Under the pieces are notes generated by a model. The model made no database searches. It had not been told where the DNA came from and saw nothing but the letters and a program-made list of their open reading frames with translations. Source: Endomychus coccineus (lineage: Eukaryota > Arthropoda > Insecta > Coleoptera > Endomychidae). Taken from it: a DNA stretch of 64,000 nucleotides. This document shows positions 11,561-24,200 of the stretch, piece after piece (the first letter of the stretch is position 1; each line of letters starts with the position of its first letter). The stretch spans positions 15,539,282 to 15,603,281 of the forward strand of contig OY294068.1 of the NCBI GenBank assembly GCA_958510875.1, in the 5' to 3' direction. Position numbers and translations under genes: made by a program.

Positions 11561-11786
11561 ATTGGAGTGAACAAATATAAATCAATGATTTCTGTTAATA
11601 TTTAAGAACAATATAATCATGTTTGTTCAATGGTAAAGGTAAAACAGCGAAAAAAATATATGAAAGGAAAAGTTGTTTACTAGTGTTTACTAGTAGGATT
11701 TTTTTCCGAAGTCTATTGTGGGGGCCCCTCTTTTGTAAAACCCCCGGGGCTGTAGCCCCGGTTGCCGTCCCCTAAATCCGGCCTCG

Positions 11787-11794
11787 CGAGGCAT
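11787..11794. repeat. hAT target-site duplication, right copy
   Basis: CGAGGCAT directly follows the right terminus, matching 9517-9524. Confidence 0.8.
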
Positions 11795-12614
11795 ATTTGA
11801 TTGTTTTGCCTATGAGGCCATTGTTGACATTGCATGAAGTACGACAAAACTTAACGAAAAGTTTTGAAAAATAACTCGTATACGACTTCTCAAAGAAAGA
11901 AAGCTGTAAAAACTCGACCCATATATGGTGTAAGCTTGTCCCACACGCCACCCCGGTCTGTTGCCGTATCCGTGTTTATTCCTACGAAAGAACCTACGGT
12001 ACTTGGAACTTGGAACCTTAAATCATTAGTTGGCGCGGACGAATTGTATCTCGGTCTATTCGAACGAGTATTTAAAGTTAGAACACTTTCTTCTAGGCGA
12101 TATAGACCTATATGACAGGGAATGTGTTTATGTGGAACCCTTGGTTTCTGACAATAGCATAGTTTTAATGCAGCATTCTGTAAATAGATTATTTGCAACC
12201 AAAATGACAATTAATTGAAATAATATTTCCTTCAAAAGTAATTTTTAAATTAAACTATTAAGAAGGATTTTTAAATATTTAAAGAGATGTCTGGTACTGC
12301 TACTTATTATCGCGGATATAATTAATATTACTAATAGTCCATTTTATTGTAAGACCCTCTAAATTGATATGTTTATGAACATCTTTAACCTGTATACGAA
12401 TAACCGTAAAATGATCTCATCCATGTTTTGTCGGGCAATTGAGATGGATTTATGACACTGTTTTGTTTTGATTGGAGACTGTTGACAAACTTAAGCTACT
12501 TTCTGGACGGTTAGAAACGTAAGTTTTGGGAACCTTCGAGTATTCTTCAAGGAATCCCAGGATGACGCAGTTTGAGAAACGCTGATCTAAGATATTTGAG
12601 AACCATTAGCATAC
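11795..12614. other. unassigned DNA between two hAT elements
   Basis: Overlapping open frames of 80-106 codons occur on both strands at about 11864-12218, but none has recognisable motifs and they shadow each other. I would not call a gene. Confidence 0.4.
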
Positions 12615-12622
12615 ACATATTT
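12615..12622. repeat. hAT target-site duplication, left copy
   Basis: ACATATTT precedes AGGGATGG; it recurs at 14200-14207 after CCATCCCTACG. Confidence 0.65.
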
Positions 12623-13072
12623 AGGGATGGCACAAATTATAAATATATCGATATATCGATACATCGATGTTCAAAAGGAATATGTATCGATACATTCGAT
12701 ATATCGAAACAAATGTATCGATATTTTCAATATATCGATACTTCCTTAAATTTCGTAAGAATTTGACTAAATAAGTATTATTTTCACAAGTAAATAAAGC
12801 TACAAATTTAATGACATCGTTTATTCATAATTTTATGATGAACAAAGCTAAAAGAATATAATACGTTATAAATATAGGGAAAAATGCAAACATAATTCAA
12901 TTCCAGTATTCAGATGGAAGTTATTGTAAAAATAACAATTTAGATAATCTTTTTCCAGTTATTCTGTTGCGGGTTTTCGTAACATATCAGGTGCACCGAC
13001 ATAATTAAAAATTATATTAGCTATCATCCGAGCAAGCTCAACAAATATACTGATCATGTAGAAAGTAGAATT

Positions 13073-13501
13073 TCACCTTGATTTGACGTCTGAAATAAAT
13101 TTTTCAATTTTGTCCTGTGGAATATCATTTTCTGATTGTTGTTTACACAGTTGATCACTTGCACGTACACTGCGCTTAAACCATGTAACGATATTTCTAA
13201 TTCTTAATAATAATCCGTTTAAGCTCTGCGTGTTTGTAATGGAGCTTTCACAAACTAAATTTAATGTATGTGCAAAACAGGGTATCTGCCTGTTTTTACC
13301 GAACGTATCGAAGACAGCTTTTGCCACATTATCTGTTACCACCGCTACAACGTCATTAGAATTTAAATCCCATTCAGAAATGATTTTTAAAAGCTCTGCA
13401 GAAATATAATGGGCCGTAAAAGATGTAATCGACTGAAGTGCCTTAGCAATTGAAGGCGGAGTAAAGCTTGAGCTAAAAGAGGCTTCTGATACTTTTTTCA
13501 C
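13073..13501 (-). pseudogene. hAT transposase core fragment
   Basis: A 142-codon frame contains the hAT signature VVAVVTDNVAKAV...IPCFAHTLNLV: the second catalytic-region Asp in TDN and the C.AH.LNL insertion-domain entry. It begins with sequence typical of the region after DDE motif 1 (SFTAHYI). It ends in SDQLCKQQ...KIEKFISDVKSR, after which the frame is lost. Relatives are insect zinc-finger BED domain proteins 1/4-like. The missing C-terminal dimerisation block shows that it is non-functional. Confidence 0.8.
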
Positions 13502-13564
13502 CGATGATGGTGGTGACTTGTTGCGGTGTCAATGCAAATTTTTCTGTCACCAAAAACACTTTTA

Positions 13565-13729
13565 TGAATAGTTGAATGCTTTTGCTTTTTGCACTAAGAT
13601 TCGAAGTGTACCAGAACGTTTCAAAACTTTTGAGCAAATATTACAACGTGCCTCGACACTAGATGTAAAATGTTTTGTAAAATATTTCCAAATATTGCTT
13701 TTTGGTGGCTTAATATCCAATAATAAGAT
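13565..13729 (-). pseudogene. BED zinc finger of the hAT transposase
   Basis: PPKSNIWKYFTKHF at the start is followed by ARCNICSK and a short basic tail: W..F...(6-8)..C..C, the first half of a BED finger. The following His pair is not preserved in frame (SGTLRILVQKAKAF). It lies 5' of the transposase core on the same strand. Confidence 0.6.
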
Positions 13730-14199
13730 ACTGACACTATTAATCAAAAATAAAACTACTATTTCTTAATGAACCGCACTGTGTCATATAGAAAATGATG
13801 CGACAACGCTTGGCCCTTTTTTTATAACCTTGGGTGACTCAAATCTTTTGGGGGCTTACTCATTTATTGAAAGATAATACAAATATTGCGCATTCTATTA
13901 TTACAAGTTTGTTTAAATTTCAGTAATCTTCTACTGAAAGCTAGATGGCAGGCCAGGACGGAGAACAGAAAATAATAGATTTCATTACTGTTTATTGTTA
14001 GAAGATTCTGATCTGAGGTTACATCATACTCAAAATTATAAGAATATAGAGCAAAATACGGCAATATCGATATATTTTTAGTGATATATCGATAATTTTA
14101 TCGATATATTTTAGCGAATTATCGATATAGATATATCGATATATTTCGCATAATGTATCGATATATCAAGTATATCGATACATCTTTGCCATCCCTACG

Positions 14200-14207
14200 A
14201 CATATTT
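14200..14207. repeat. hAT target-site duplication, right copy
   Basis: ACATATTT after the right terminus, same as 12615-12622, although one to three extra bases at the terminus make the exact boundary uncertain. Confidence 0.65.
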
Positions 14208-15367
14208 TTAATTTTGATATAAATCTCAAAACATCAAGGAAAAATCAGCTAATTTTTCAAAAAGCACAATATTATCTATGCACTAAAGCACAATTATTTT
14301 CAATTAGGCCAGAACTCAAGCAATCACTTCAACTATTTGTTCAGTAAATAACAGGAATACGAGAAAATGTCATATATTTTTCATTTTGCTTAATATATTT
14401 TCATGTATATATGTAGTGGTCGTGCACTACTATTTATTTTATTAATTCTAAGGTTTGTTTTTCATTGATTTTTGTTTTCATAAATTAAAGAAGAAATATA
14501 AATATGGTGTCCCATATATACAGGAAGGGCGATATTGGAGTGATGTTTTCAAATCCTTATCATATACAGAACAACTCTAGGATATACCAATATACTTTAT
14601 GGTCTGGTTCTGACTAGTACAGTTGTACAAAAACTTATTTGTCGTCCGAAATGTACTGTTTAAATGGCACATCATTATGCTTTATTCTGATAAAGGAATT
14701 CAAGAAACACCGACGGACATTCAGACATACGGAAACAAATCGCAAGTTCCGCAAACATTTCATTAATTTTAATAAAATGTGAAAGGTAACATGGAAGATA
14801 AGATCGATTGTGAATGTATATCGATTAAGTATTTTTGCTTGTTAATTGTTTTCAGGAAGCATATCCGCTCATACTACATATCTTTATAGAGTGTAAAAAA
14901 AACATAAGGTTATATATTATGGTATTGTTCGACCCTGGATACAATGTCATGCCAACTCTAAATCATGTTGTACATTACCTATGGCGGAGTTCGCGAGGAA
15001 TTGTAAGTGGACGATGTAAAAGTTCCTCTTAAAATCGAATGGGAAGGTTGGATTTACTTTTGAACAACGGAGGTCACTTCCGGCAATTTATTTACGAGTA
15101 TCTGCATTAATGTCAAGTACGATATCGATAGCTCGTAAAAATACAAAACAACACTCCGTGGGTCGAATGGAATCATTTTTAATTTTTGATTGGGCTAAAC
15201 GAGAAATTAATTATTACACATAAATATAAATGCCATGAATCAACAGATTTTATTTGTTAATTTTAGATAGAAACATTTACTTCCTTTGTAAACAGGTGAC
15301 GAATATGCTGATAATAATTATAAAGAACCCGGAAGTTCTCATTTCCGTATTCTACCGGTCAAACATA
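14208..15367. other. unassigned AT-rich DNA
   Basis: No element ends, coding frames or strong repeats recognised on either strand. Confidence 0.4.
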
Positions 15368-15753
15368 TATAGGTGTTTCTTAAGTAAGTGTAGAAAACTT
15401 AGGACGTGTTGCTGACGTCAAAATAACAAGAAAAATCCTATAAACATATGTCCGCAACTTATTCGTTTCTGAAATACAGACTGTCAAATTTGAAGTCTTA
15501 TTTTTATTTTTTGTGAATACATTTCAAAATAATTGTGATATTTGAGTGAAAAATACTCCCAGATACCAAACTTTACTTGAATATCACAATTATTTTGAAA
15601 TGTATTCAGAAAAAATAAAAATAATACTTCAAATTTGACACCCTGTATCTCAGAAGCTAATAACATATGTTTATAGAAACATTTCTTCTTATTTTGACGT
15701 CAGCAACACGCTCTTAACTTTCTACACGTATTTAAGAAGCATCCTGTATATGT
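15368..15753. mobile_element. foldback MITE of about 385 bp
   Basis: The whole element is an imperfect palindrome. The outer arm TGTTTCTTAAGTAAGTGTAG (inverse near 15720-15750) is followed by GTTGCTGACGTCAAAATAA and a long AT-rich stem with ATTTCAAAATAATTGTGATA on both sides of a centre near 15558. TA-rich flanks suit a Tc1/mariner-type MITE. Non-coding. Confidence 0.7.
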
Positions 15754-17120
15754 ATACAACAATTTTTAGGCTAAATATGTCACACCTATAGCATATGCTT
15801 ATTATTTTCGTCTTTACATACGTTCCGGTCTCACAACCATCATCAGAAGACTTATTATGTCTAAAACGGGATTTCTTAAAACTAATTGTATTAGCACAAA
15901 GAGTCCTTATCGCACCAATTTCAATTAAAAAAGCCCAGGTCGCCGAAACGAGCATAAACAAGAATAATCGAAACTGTAACACATTAATGTCGTCTCGTCA
16001 ACTTTATCACTTTAGTACGCAGATGCATTTTATTGTAGGACAGAAGTGATACAAGATTCCCTTCAATAAAACACAACTTTCTAAAATCTGAAAACCGTTA
16101 AGTCCACAGCCATGGTACCAGCGTTCAATTACACTGCAGTGGTCTTGTGGTATCGTGTCCTTAGAATCCAAATCAAGGATAATACAGACAATTGTTGGTC
16201 CCAGAATTTTGATTGTGGTTTGCTTTAAAAGGAATGTGTAAGCAACGAGGTCTAGTCCTCGTTGTGTGTAAGAATCACTGAAGCCACAGAAAAACTTTAA
16301 TGATACGTGCACTGCCTATGTTACCTATGCGTACGAAGGGGACAGTAAAAGTCGCAACTCGACATTGCGATGATTGCTCGTTTTGAATTGCGGATGTTTC
16401 CAGCGGTTCGCGCCTAATTTGAGAATTTGAGACTTTAATGAGCTATAATTTATTACATTCGAAAATGAACTATGTTTGCTGTTAATCTCCCTGGCTACAG
16501 TACGTCGCTATCGAGTTATATAGGTACTATTAAAGCACGTTATTTCCCCCTTTTTCGTTTCGCTTGAATGTAATACATATATTTAAATTATGATGTGTAC
16601 AAGGACAAGTACAATCAATCAATTATAAAAACAAACTTTCAAATAACCTACTAACTTAGTATTCCCAAAAATATATAAAAATCTAAAAACTGATCCATGA
16701 AATAGCGAAACTCACGCGTCTTTCTCTGGCTCGCATCATAGAGATGAAGAATCATCTCTATGGCTCGCATTTACGCATTGTCGTAGCTACGGTCGTCTAT
16801 ACGACCGTGGTCGTAGCTCAACTTGAGCTTGTATTACTATATTTCTGTGGTAACAATCATCATGAGAGCGTCTGGCCAGGTATGGCACCTCCCACACATA
16901 CAAATAATTTAGCGCTCCTAGCGGCGAGAGGATTAACTGTTGATATACCGAATTAAATACAATTTTCATCGTATACAATTTTCATCGGCGGTGTGGAGTA
17001 CTTAGTTGAGGACCCGCCAAGGCATTTTGTTTCTCGATTTCGAAACTACTAGCGGCAAGGTCATCGCAGGTTTGTTATATTCTGCCGGGTTAGTTTTTAG
17101 ATTTTTATGTATTTTGGTAG
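15754..17120. other. unassigned DNA with small local hairpins
   Basis: No gene found. Minor palindromes occur at about 16735-16765 (CATAGAGATGA / TCATCTCTATG) and 16785-16815 (CGTAGCTACGGTCGT / ACGACCGTGGTCGTAGCT). Confidence 0.4.
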
Positions 17121-17122
17121 TA

Positions 17123-17366
17123 CCATAGTCAAAGTATAAAGGTCTGTTGGAGCCTCCCTATCATCGTTTCTCGCGCTGAGTGACGTCACCTGTCTCCTCC
17201 AATCACAGCCTTGCTTTAATCGGCTCGTCGACGGCACGTAACAACATCATATTATATCTTCGTCAATAATTTTAAATAATCGAAATAAACGACCAATCAG
17301 CTTGCACTCGAATTTTAAAAAGAATAGAAGGGAGGCTCCAACAGTCCTTTATACTTTGACTATGGG
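17123..17366. mobile_element. TIR MITE of 244 bp
   Basis: Termini CCATAGTCAAAGTATAAAGG and the inverse CCTTTATACTTTGACTATGG extend to about 38 bp (through TGTTGGAGCCTCCC). TA lies on both sides (17121-17122 and 17367-17368), the duplication used by Tc1/mariner-type transposases. Internal sequence is non-coding and includes a GTGACGTCAC palindrome. Confidence 0.8.
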
Positions 17367-17563
17367 TAATACTAGGTTATTTGACATATGATTGATTAAT
17401 TGATGTTTCTTTGTACAAATTTGATTCAGTTTACCCTTGAATACATGTATTATTAAAGAGCATGTATACTCGAGTGGAGGGTGCCGTAGTTGGCCTTAAG
17501 CTTCGTACAATCAACAAATTATGTAGTGGTGGAGATATGGTCACAGAATATTCTTTGTAGACG

Positions 17564-17824
17564 CCATAGAGATCATATATATAGAGGAGTAAAGCCCCGT
17601 CTTAACGCGAGAAGGTTTCAAAAACTTATCCGATCCTCACTATGATCTATATGGTTATACGCGGTCGTCATCTAAGCGCGGGGTTGTAGGAGAGTGAGGG
17701 GGAACGAGTTAAAATACCGTAGAGTGGGGTACGGATAACTCATCGCGTAAGATCGAACATGGTAGGCAACGAATACATATGCTATATAGGGGCTTTACTC
17801 CTCTATACTATATGATCTCTATGG
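17564..17824. mobile_element. TIR MITE of 261 bp
   Basis: Ends CCATAGAGATCATATATATA and inverse TATATGATCTCTATGG, extended by GAGGAGTAAAGCCCC / GGGGCTTTACTCCTC. About 36 bp of inverted terminal sequence, non-coding centre. It lies about 350 bp upstream of the PXK start codon, so it may sit in or near the PXK promoter. Confidence 0.75.
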
Positions 17825-18169
17825 TATACGCTCGAACGGAGTTGTCCCCTTGAATAAGTAAACCATTTAATACTCTATGCTGGGAAAATATAAAATAATA
17901 TCATAGACTATAACTCTCGAGTCTCGACCAGTCACCATATCATCGAATCGTGTTAATTTTAATCTCATTCTTTGGATAGGGTTCCGAAATTATGATCTGT
18001 CAAGTGTCAGGGTATATATATTCGGCATTGGCATTATGTCACTGATGTACCAATGATAATAATGATATACTAAATTTAAAATTGCTATATGAATAATAGA
18101 AGAGAAATTTAGCGTGATGATTAGGAATCTGATGGATTTACACATTTCTGAGTTGATGTTTTCATATCG

Positions 18170-18271
18170 ATGGCTATTTTTGAGAAAGAAACCGCAAAGA
18201 AAGTACTTTTAGATGACACAGAACCTTTGTCATGTGTTATTGAAAATTGGAGAAATGTTAATGGGCATACT
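18170..18271 (+). CDS. Pxk: PXK exon 1
   Basis: 34 codons, ending in GHT before GTAAGT. Encodes the N-terminus and first strand of the PX domain (VLLDDTEPLSCVIE). Upstream 5' untranslated exons, if any, are not recognisable. Confidence 0.9.
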
Positions 18272-21200
18272 GTAAGTTCTTATCATTTTACTGAGAACTG
18301 TGATAAAACTGTTACATTACAGGAATTCGTCATAAAAGTGCAAAGGGGGCCATTTTCAGAAAAAACATGGAAGATATACAAACGCTACAATGATTTTTAT
18401 AAGCTTCATTGTTATTTACAGACATCAGGAATACCTTTATCCTTACCACCAAAAAAATTCATTGGCAATTTGGATCCGGAATTTATTAATGAAAGACTTA
18501 GTGGGCTACAGGTGAACTTGTGAATAAAAACTATATTTATCATATTTAATTGTTCTTTTATAGAAATATTTAAATAAGGTCCTTATGAATCCTATATTGG
18601 TGTCTTCACTACCAGCCAGGTCATTTGTAGATCCTGCTAACTATTGTCAGCCTTTCAGTGGTAAGTCAATCAAGAGTATCAATTTATAACTATTGTTGAT
18701 CCCATATTTATTCTATATACCCTATAGAAACAAACGGTTTTTGATTATTAGTAAATATCTTATGGAAAAAGAGAAGGTTTATACGAAACAGAACTTGTAT
18801 AGTTGACTGGTATTTGTGTTGGTAGAATAATTGCAAAGTTAGTTGGGCAATACAAAAAGAAAATGCCATATTTTTCCATCTCAACAATTCCAACAATTAA
18901 TTGGCAATGCTCTTGTTTTATGTACCTATTGACAAAATGTACTTGAACTCAAGATAGTATTGTTGAAGATAATATATTCATTATAGAATAAATTGATGTC
19001 AAAGGTTGGTCAATTAAAAAGTGATAATTGTGATATGAAGTAAATTTAGATATATAAACAAAAACAGGCTCATTTCCACCTTTTATGATATAATAAATAT
19101 GCTCAAGATTTCATATTAATTATTACTGTTGCTATCAGAAATTATAAATTTTCAGTTCTCAATGATTGAAAAATAATTACTAAAGAATTACTGATTTAAT
19201 ACTTTTTTCATATGCACTCTAATTTATGGATTAATCAATTTTATAGTTCTGTTAATTATTAATATACTTTTAACAATGTGAGATGAAATAATATTTTATT
19301 TCTGAATTCAATATCTAAAATTTTTGTTTTTTCCATTCTATGGCCTGTTTTTAATAAAAATTGAATGCACCTAACTATAATATAAAATCAGATATACTCA
19401 AAAAGTTGAGAATCAAACCTTTTTGGGTTTGTTTAGTTTCATATCTAATGAATGTGGCAACAATTTTTAAATAACAACTGTAATTTAATTTTATAGTTAT
19501 TTCATTCATTTGTTTTTACTCAAATTAAAAACTGGTGCTCCCCAAAATACAAATTAGTGTTATTAATCATTTATTCTTTGCAGAATTGGCTTTACAACAT
19601 GTTTCCTTGGCTTTAAGAGGGGAAGTAGGTTGGGAGGTTGTTACTCCCTTAACAGAAATAGGCTGGAGATTGAGGAAACATTTTTATCATATAAAAAGCA
19701 AAAATGCACCTAATCTTGAACTTTGGGGAGGCTGGACGGATTTTGGGCCTGATAAATATCTTGATGACAGAGATATACATGCCATTTTCAAAAGTTTGAG
19801 TCAAATTCAAGTAAGATATCTCAAATGCCATATATCTTGAGTAACTTTATAGTCGAGGAAATATAGCCGTATAAAGGCCAAAAAACCTTCAATTTTTTAC
19901 TGGCAACCTGTATCGAGATGCAGTTTTCACCATTTGCTTCAGAAACACAATAGAAAAAAATGTGCCATATTTGTTTTACCAGGAAAAGCTTGGTTGCACT
20001 TGTGCATGCAAAAAATGCATCTAAACGTTTTGCGGAACTGTTTTGTTGCTCACCAAATATTAACCAAAATTGACCAAAATTTGTTACTCAGGGGTTTTTG
20101 GGGTCGCTGATTATGAATTTGATGTTTACAAAACGCCACGCTGCATTCTGGGGCAGATTTTCAGGGCTTGAGGTTGGGGTGATTTGCAGTATAAAGCGGA
20201 AATCCTCAAATTTTCTCAATTATTCTGTACTTATGGCAATTTTGGGATTTTTAAGCACAGACTAAGTGATGTTCGTTAACTCAAGTGCCCAGGGCAAAGT
20301 GGGGCACTTGGCACTATTAGCGAATTTCAACCATCAAACCTAAAAACTTTGTTCCCTGGGGTATTTGGGGTCGCTGATTACGAATTTTATGATGACAAAA
20401 CGCCACGCTGCACCCAGAGGCAGATTTCAGGGGCTTGGGGGGAGGGGGGATATTTGCAGTATAAAGCGGAAATCCTCAAATTTTCTCAATTATTCTGTAT
20501 TATATGGCAATTTTGGGATTTTTAAGCACAGACTAATTGATGTTCGTTAACTCAAGTGCTCCACATTGTTCCACTTTGCCCCGGACAATAACTCAATTAT
20601 TCTGTATTATGTAGCAATTTTGGGATTTTTAAACACAGACTAATTGATGTTCGTTAATTCAAGTGCCCCACATTGCCCCGGGCACTTGAGTTCATGAACA
20701 TCAATTAGTCAGTGCTTAAAAATCCCAAAATTGCCATATAATACAGAATAATTGAGTTATTCTGTATTATATGGCAATTTTGGGATTTTTAAGCACTGAC
20801 TAATTGATGTTCATGAACTCAAGTGCCCGGGGCAATGTGGGGCACTTGAATTAACGAACATCAATTAGTCTGTGTTTAAAAATCCCAAAATTGCTACATA
20901 ATACAGAATAATTGAGTTATTCTGTATTATATGGCAATTTTGGGATTTTTAAGCACATACTAATTGATGTTCGTTAACTCAAGTGCCCGAAGCAAAGTGC
21001 TTCACTTTGCCCCGGGCACTTGAGTTAACAATTAGTCTGTGCTTAAAAATCCCAAAATTGCCATATAATACAGAATAACTATAATACAGAATAATTGAGT
21101 TATTCTGTATTATATGGCAATTTTGGAATTTTTAAGCACAGACTAATTGATGTTCGTTAACTGAAGTGCCCCACATTGCCCCACTTTGCCCCAGGCACTT

Positions 21201-24200
21201 GAGTTGACGAACATCAATTAGTCAGTGCTTAAAAATTCCAAAATTGCCATATAATACAGAATAATTGAGAAAATTTGAGGATTTCCTCTTTATACTGCAA
21301 ATCCCCCCCAAGCCTCTGAAATCTGCCCAAGAATGCAGCGTGGCGTTTTGTAAACATCAAATTCGTAATCAGCGACCCCAAAAACCCCTGAGTAACAAAT
21401 TTTGGCCAATTTTGGTTAATATTTGGTGAGCAACAATACAGTTCCGCAAATCGCATTATTTAGATGCATTTTTTGCATGCACAAGTGCAACCAAGCTTTT
21501 CCTGGTAAAACAAATATGGCACATTTTTTTCTATTGTGTTTCTGAAGCAAATGGCGAAAACTGCATCTTGATACAGGTTGCCAGTAAAAAATCGAAGGTA
21601 TTTGGCTATAATTAAATTATAAATTTAATGTAAAAATAATGATCAGAATTGATTATGTGAATTTTTAGCACCCTTATATACATTCCATTGAACTATGTTT
21701 ATCTACCGACATTGGTGGACTCGTGGTTCGTGCCAGTAATAAAAATGGATCTCTGAGAGATTTATTGTGCAACTCTAAACCAAAGCAGTCATTTCTTAAG
21801 AAGTACGGTAATCCAAATGGTCATAAACCTTTGGAATTCAGACTGATTTCTGTGTATGGAAGACAAATATTGGAAGCTTTGAAATTTTTACATGATAAAG
21901 GCCTACCGTATGGTAAGATACTTCTCTTGTAATATTTCTTCCATAATCAAGATTGATCAATGTTTCAGGGCATCTGCACACAGGAAATGTGATTATTGAT
22001 GATGGAAAGGTGAAATTATTAGATGTAGAAAATGGTGTTTTAGGAGTGCCATCGTTTTATAGGCCATATTTTATGCAGCATAGAAAAATATGCAGCTTAG
22101 AAGCAGTTGATGTTTATTGCTTTGGACATACACTTTACGAAATGACTTTTGGTTCTCCCCTCCATGAAAGCATAGTGGAAAATTTCCCAGATTGTCCACA
22201 TTCATTAAGTAACTCAATTTCTTGAATAAATCTTTTGTGTGAGCCATAGTTATAAAAGTTTAAAATTTCCCGTTCACATAACGAAAATGCTATGGCTCAT
22301 TGCAAAATGAGTCCAAGAACAATTATTGGTTGATTTCGATGTTTCATTCGTTATTTTATGTTTCAGAATCCGTTTTGGAGTCCATTTTATCTTTTGACGC
22401 TTGCAAATCAGGTTTACCTACCATCAACTCTCTTTTAAGTCATGAATTCTTCAGACTGGCTGTTTTACCCGGGCAACCTTCTGAAAAAACTCACTTGAAG
22501 ATTCCAAACTCTACCAAAGAAAAACTCAAAATTATAATCAATCAAATGGAGGATAGACTTAAGGAGGAACAGAAGATGGTGCGGAGTCAAAAGCGCCTTG
22601 TGAAAGTTCAAGAAATGATGAGCTCGGAAGAAGAAAAAAAGAAACAAAGGCATAAACAAGTGAGTATTACACTTTTTGTCATTAAAAAATGTTCAACCAT
22701 ATAATTTAACGTTTCTTTCGAATGCTTTATTTGGCTTGTGGAAATAATTAATTTTCTTTTATAATTTTAGAGGCAGGAACAGAAGCAGCTATCTAAGGAA
22801 CAAAAACTTAAATCCAAATTGGACAAAGAATCCCATAATGAGAAAAACACAGGTGATAGGTCTGATAGTGTAAATAGTAGTACCGCAACATCCTTAGGAA
22901 CTGCCACTCCACCTTCTGTGTCAGGTACAGTAACCTGATTTTTTTATCTTGGGTTTTCCATACATTTTCATGATTACGCCAAGAATAAACGTAATACTAT
23001 AAATAAGAAATAATCACCCTTATCCACTAAAAATACTACCAAAGTTTTGAGGACCTTTCGGCTACCAAGTACCCATCATCAGAGTAAACTAAATTAGATA
23101 TATCAAAATGTGCCTGTTTAAATACTATTTGGGGATAATAATGTAAAATGTTCTAGTTTGACCCACATAGCATTTTGAATACGACTCACAATTGATTTTG
23201 TAAATCCCGGATTTGTTGAAATTGGAAACTTTATCAAAGGTGTTGCCTAAACGGTGCTTTAGCTTGTTCTGACATCTATAAACTGGTTGTATTGCAAATT
23301 AAGTAAAAAAACCATGGAATTTATGAATTACCGAAGATTGATAAGGGAAACTTAAATTTTATTGAAGTATTTGAAGATAATGGCTCTAATTTGATTAGTT
23401 GGTTATGTTCCAATTTCCTTTTTTGTTTAGAAATTAAATTATTGATCAAAGATTTGTGGTAACCATTGTCCAGCCAATTTGCTGAAGTTTCTCAACTTTG
23501 TTGTTATAATTTTGATGGCTCAAAGGAACATTCAATAACACCATGTAACACACTTTTCTGCCTAACCTTCTCGATGTTTGCGTTCGATTCTACATCTATT
23601 TCGAATAATTAAAAGCCACCTTAGAAGTTAGAAAGTTTGCTTTTGCGCTCAGGGCGAATTTTTTCCAAAAGTAACACTTCTCTGTGAATATCCTGGAATA
23701 ACTTTTTTAAATTTGACTCAGCACCAGTCTATGATATATCAAATTATTCGCAATTGTGTGGAGAAGTGAGATAACCAGTTAAAAGTTGCATATGTAAGAC
23801 TGTTTGGTTGCTATTTGCGGAAAAGTAAAAAAAACGCTAAAATTTCATCAAATACGTAAAAAATCGCCAAATAAAAAATCGTAGAACCAAATTCAGATCC
23901 AAATACCATTTTTTCGCAGTTTGTATTTGTAGAGTGACTCGTTACGAAGAGATTGATACCATTCCGAAGTACATATGAACTTTTATTAAAAAGTTATAGC
24001 GCGTTAACCGATTAAGTTTCGTGAAAATTCTCGCATATTTAACCCATCAAGGTCCAGGCAAAACGCAGCCTAATTACAACCAAACTAACTACGCAGTTCA
24101 TAGTATAAGTGGAAAAAAAATTACCCGTTTTTTTATGCCGAAATAATCGTTTAAATTGTAAAGAATCATCGGGATTCTTTCGATTGGAGGGTACCGATCG

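Larger units (their letters stand above)
9525..11786 (-). mobile_element. hAT (Ac-like) transposon interrupted by a LINE
   Basis: The left end starts CAGGGCCAGATTTA and the right end is the inverse of a CGAGGCCGGATTTAGGGG end, giving imperfect inverted termini. Both sides carry the 8-bp duplication CGAGGCAT, the size used by hAT elements. Between the ends, minus-strand sequence at about 9738-9870 encodes a hAT transposase C-terminus. The rest of the transposase has been replaced or displaced by a + strand LINE remnant at about 9980-11560. Confidence 0.8.
12623..14199 (-). mobile_element. hAT transposon, BED-finger type, internally deleted
   Basis: Ends are AGGGATGGCACAAATT and the inverse of CGTAGGGATGGCAAAGA, matching the hAT terminal consensus CAGGGATGG. 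The octamer ACATATTT flanks both ends. Subterminal DNA is packed with ATATCGAT motifs (12650-12740 and 14060-14180), perhaps transposase binding sites. Two minus-strand coding pieces (BED finger, then transposase core) lie inside, in the correct order. Confidence 0.8.

Noticed and set aside
11864..12218. Overlapping frames of 83, 106 and 62 codons
   Set aside because: Mutual shadows on opposite strands without family motifs or splice context.
15795..16312. Open frames of 84-101 codons on both strands
   Set aside because: No recognisable domain; opposite-strand shadows in unassigned DNA.
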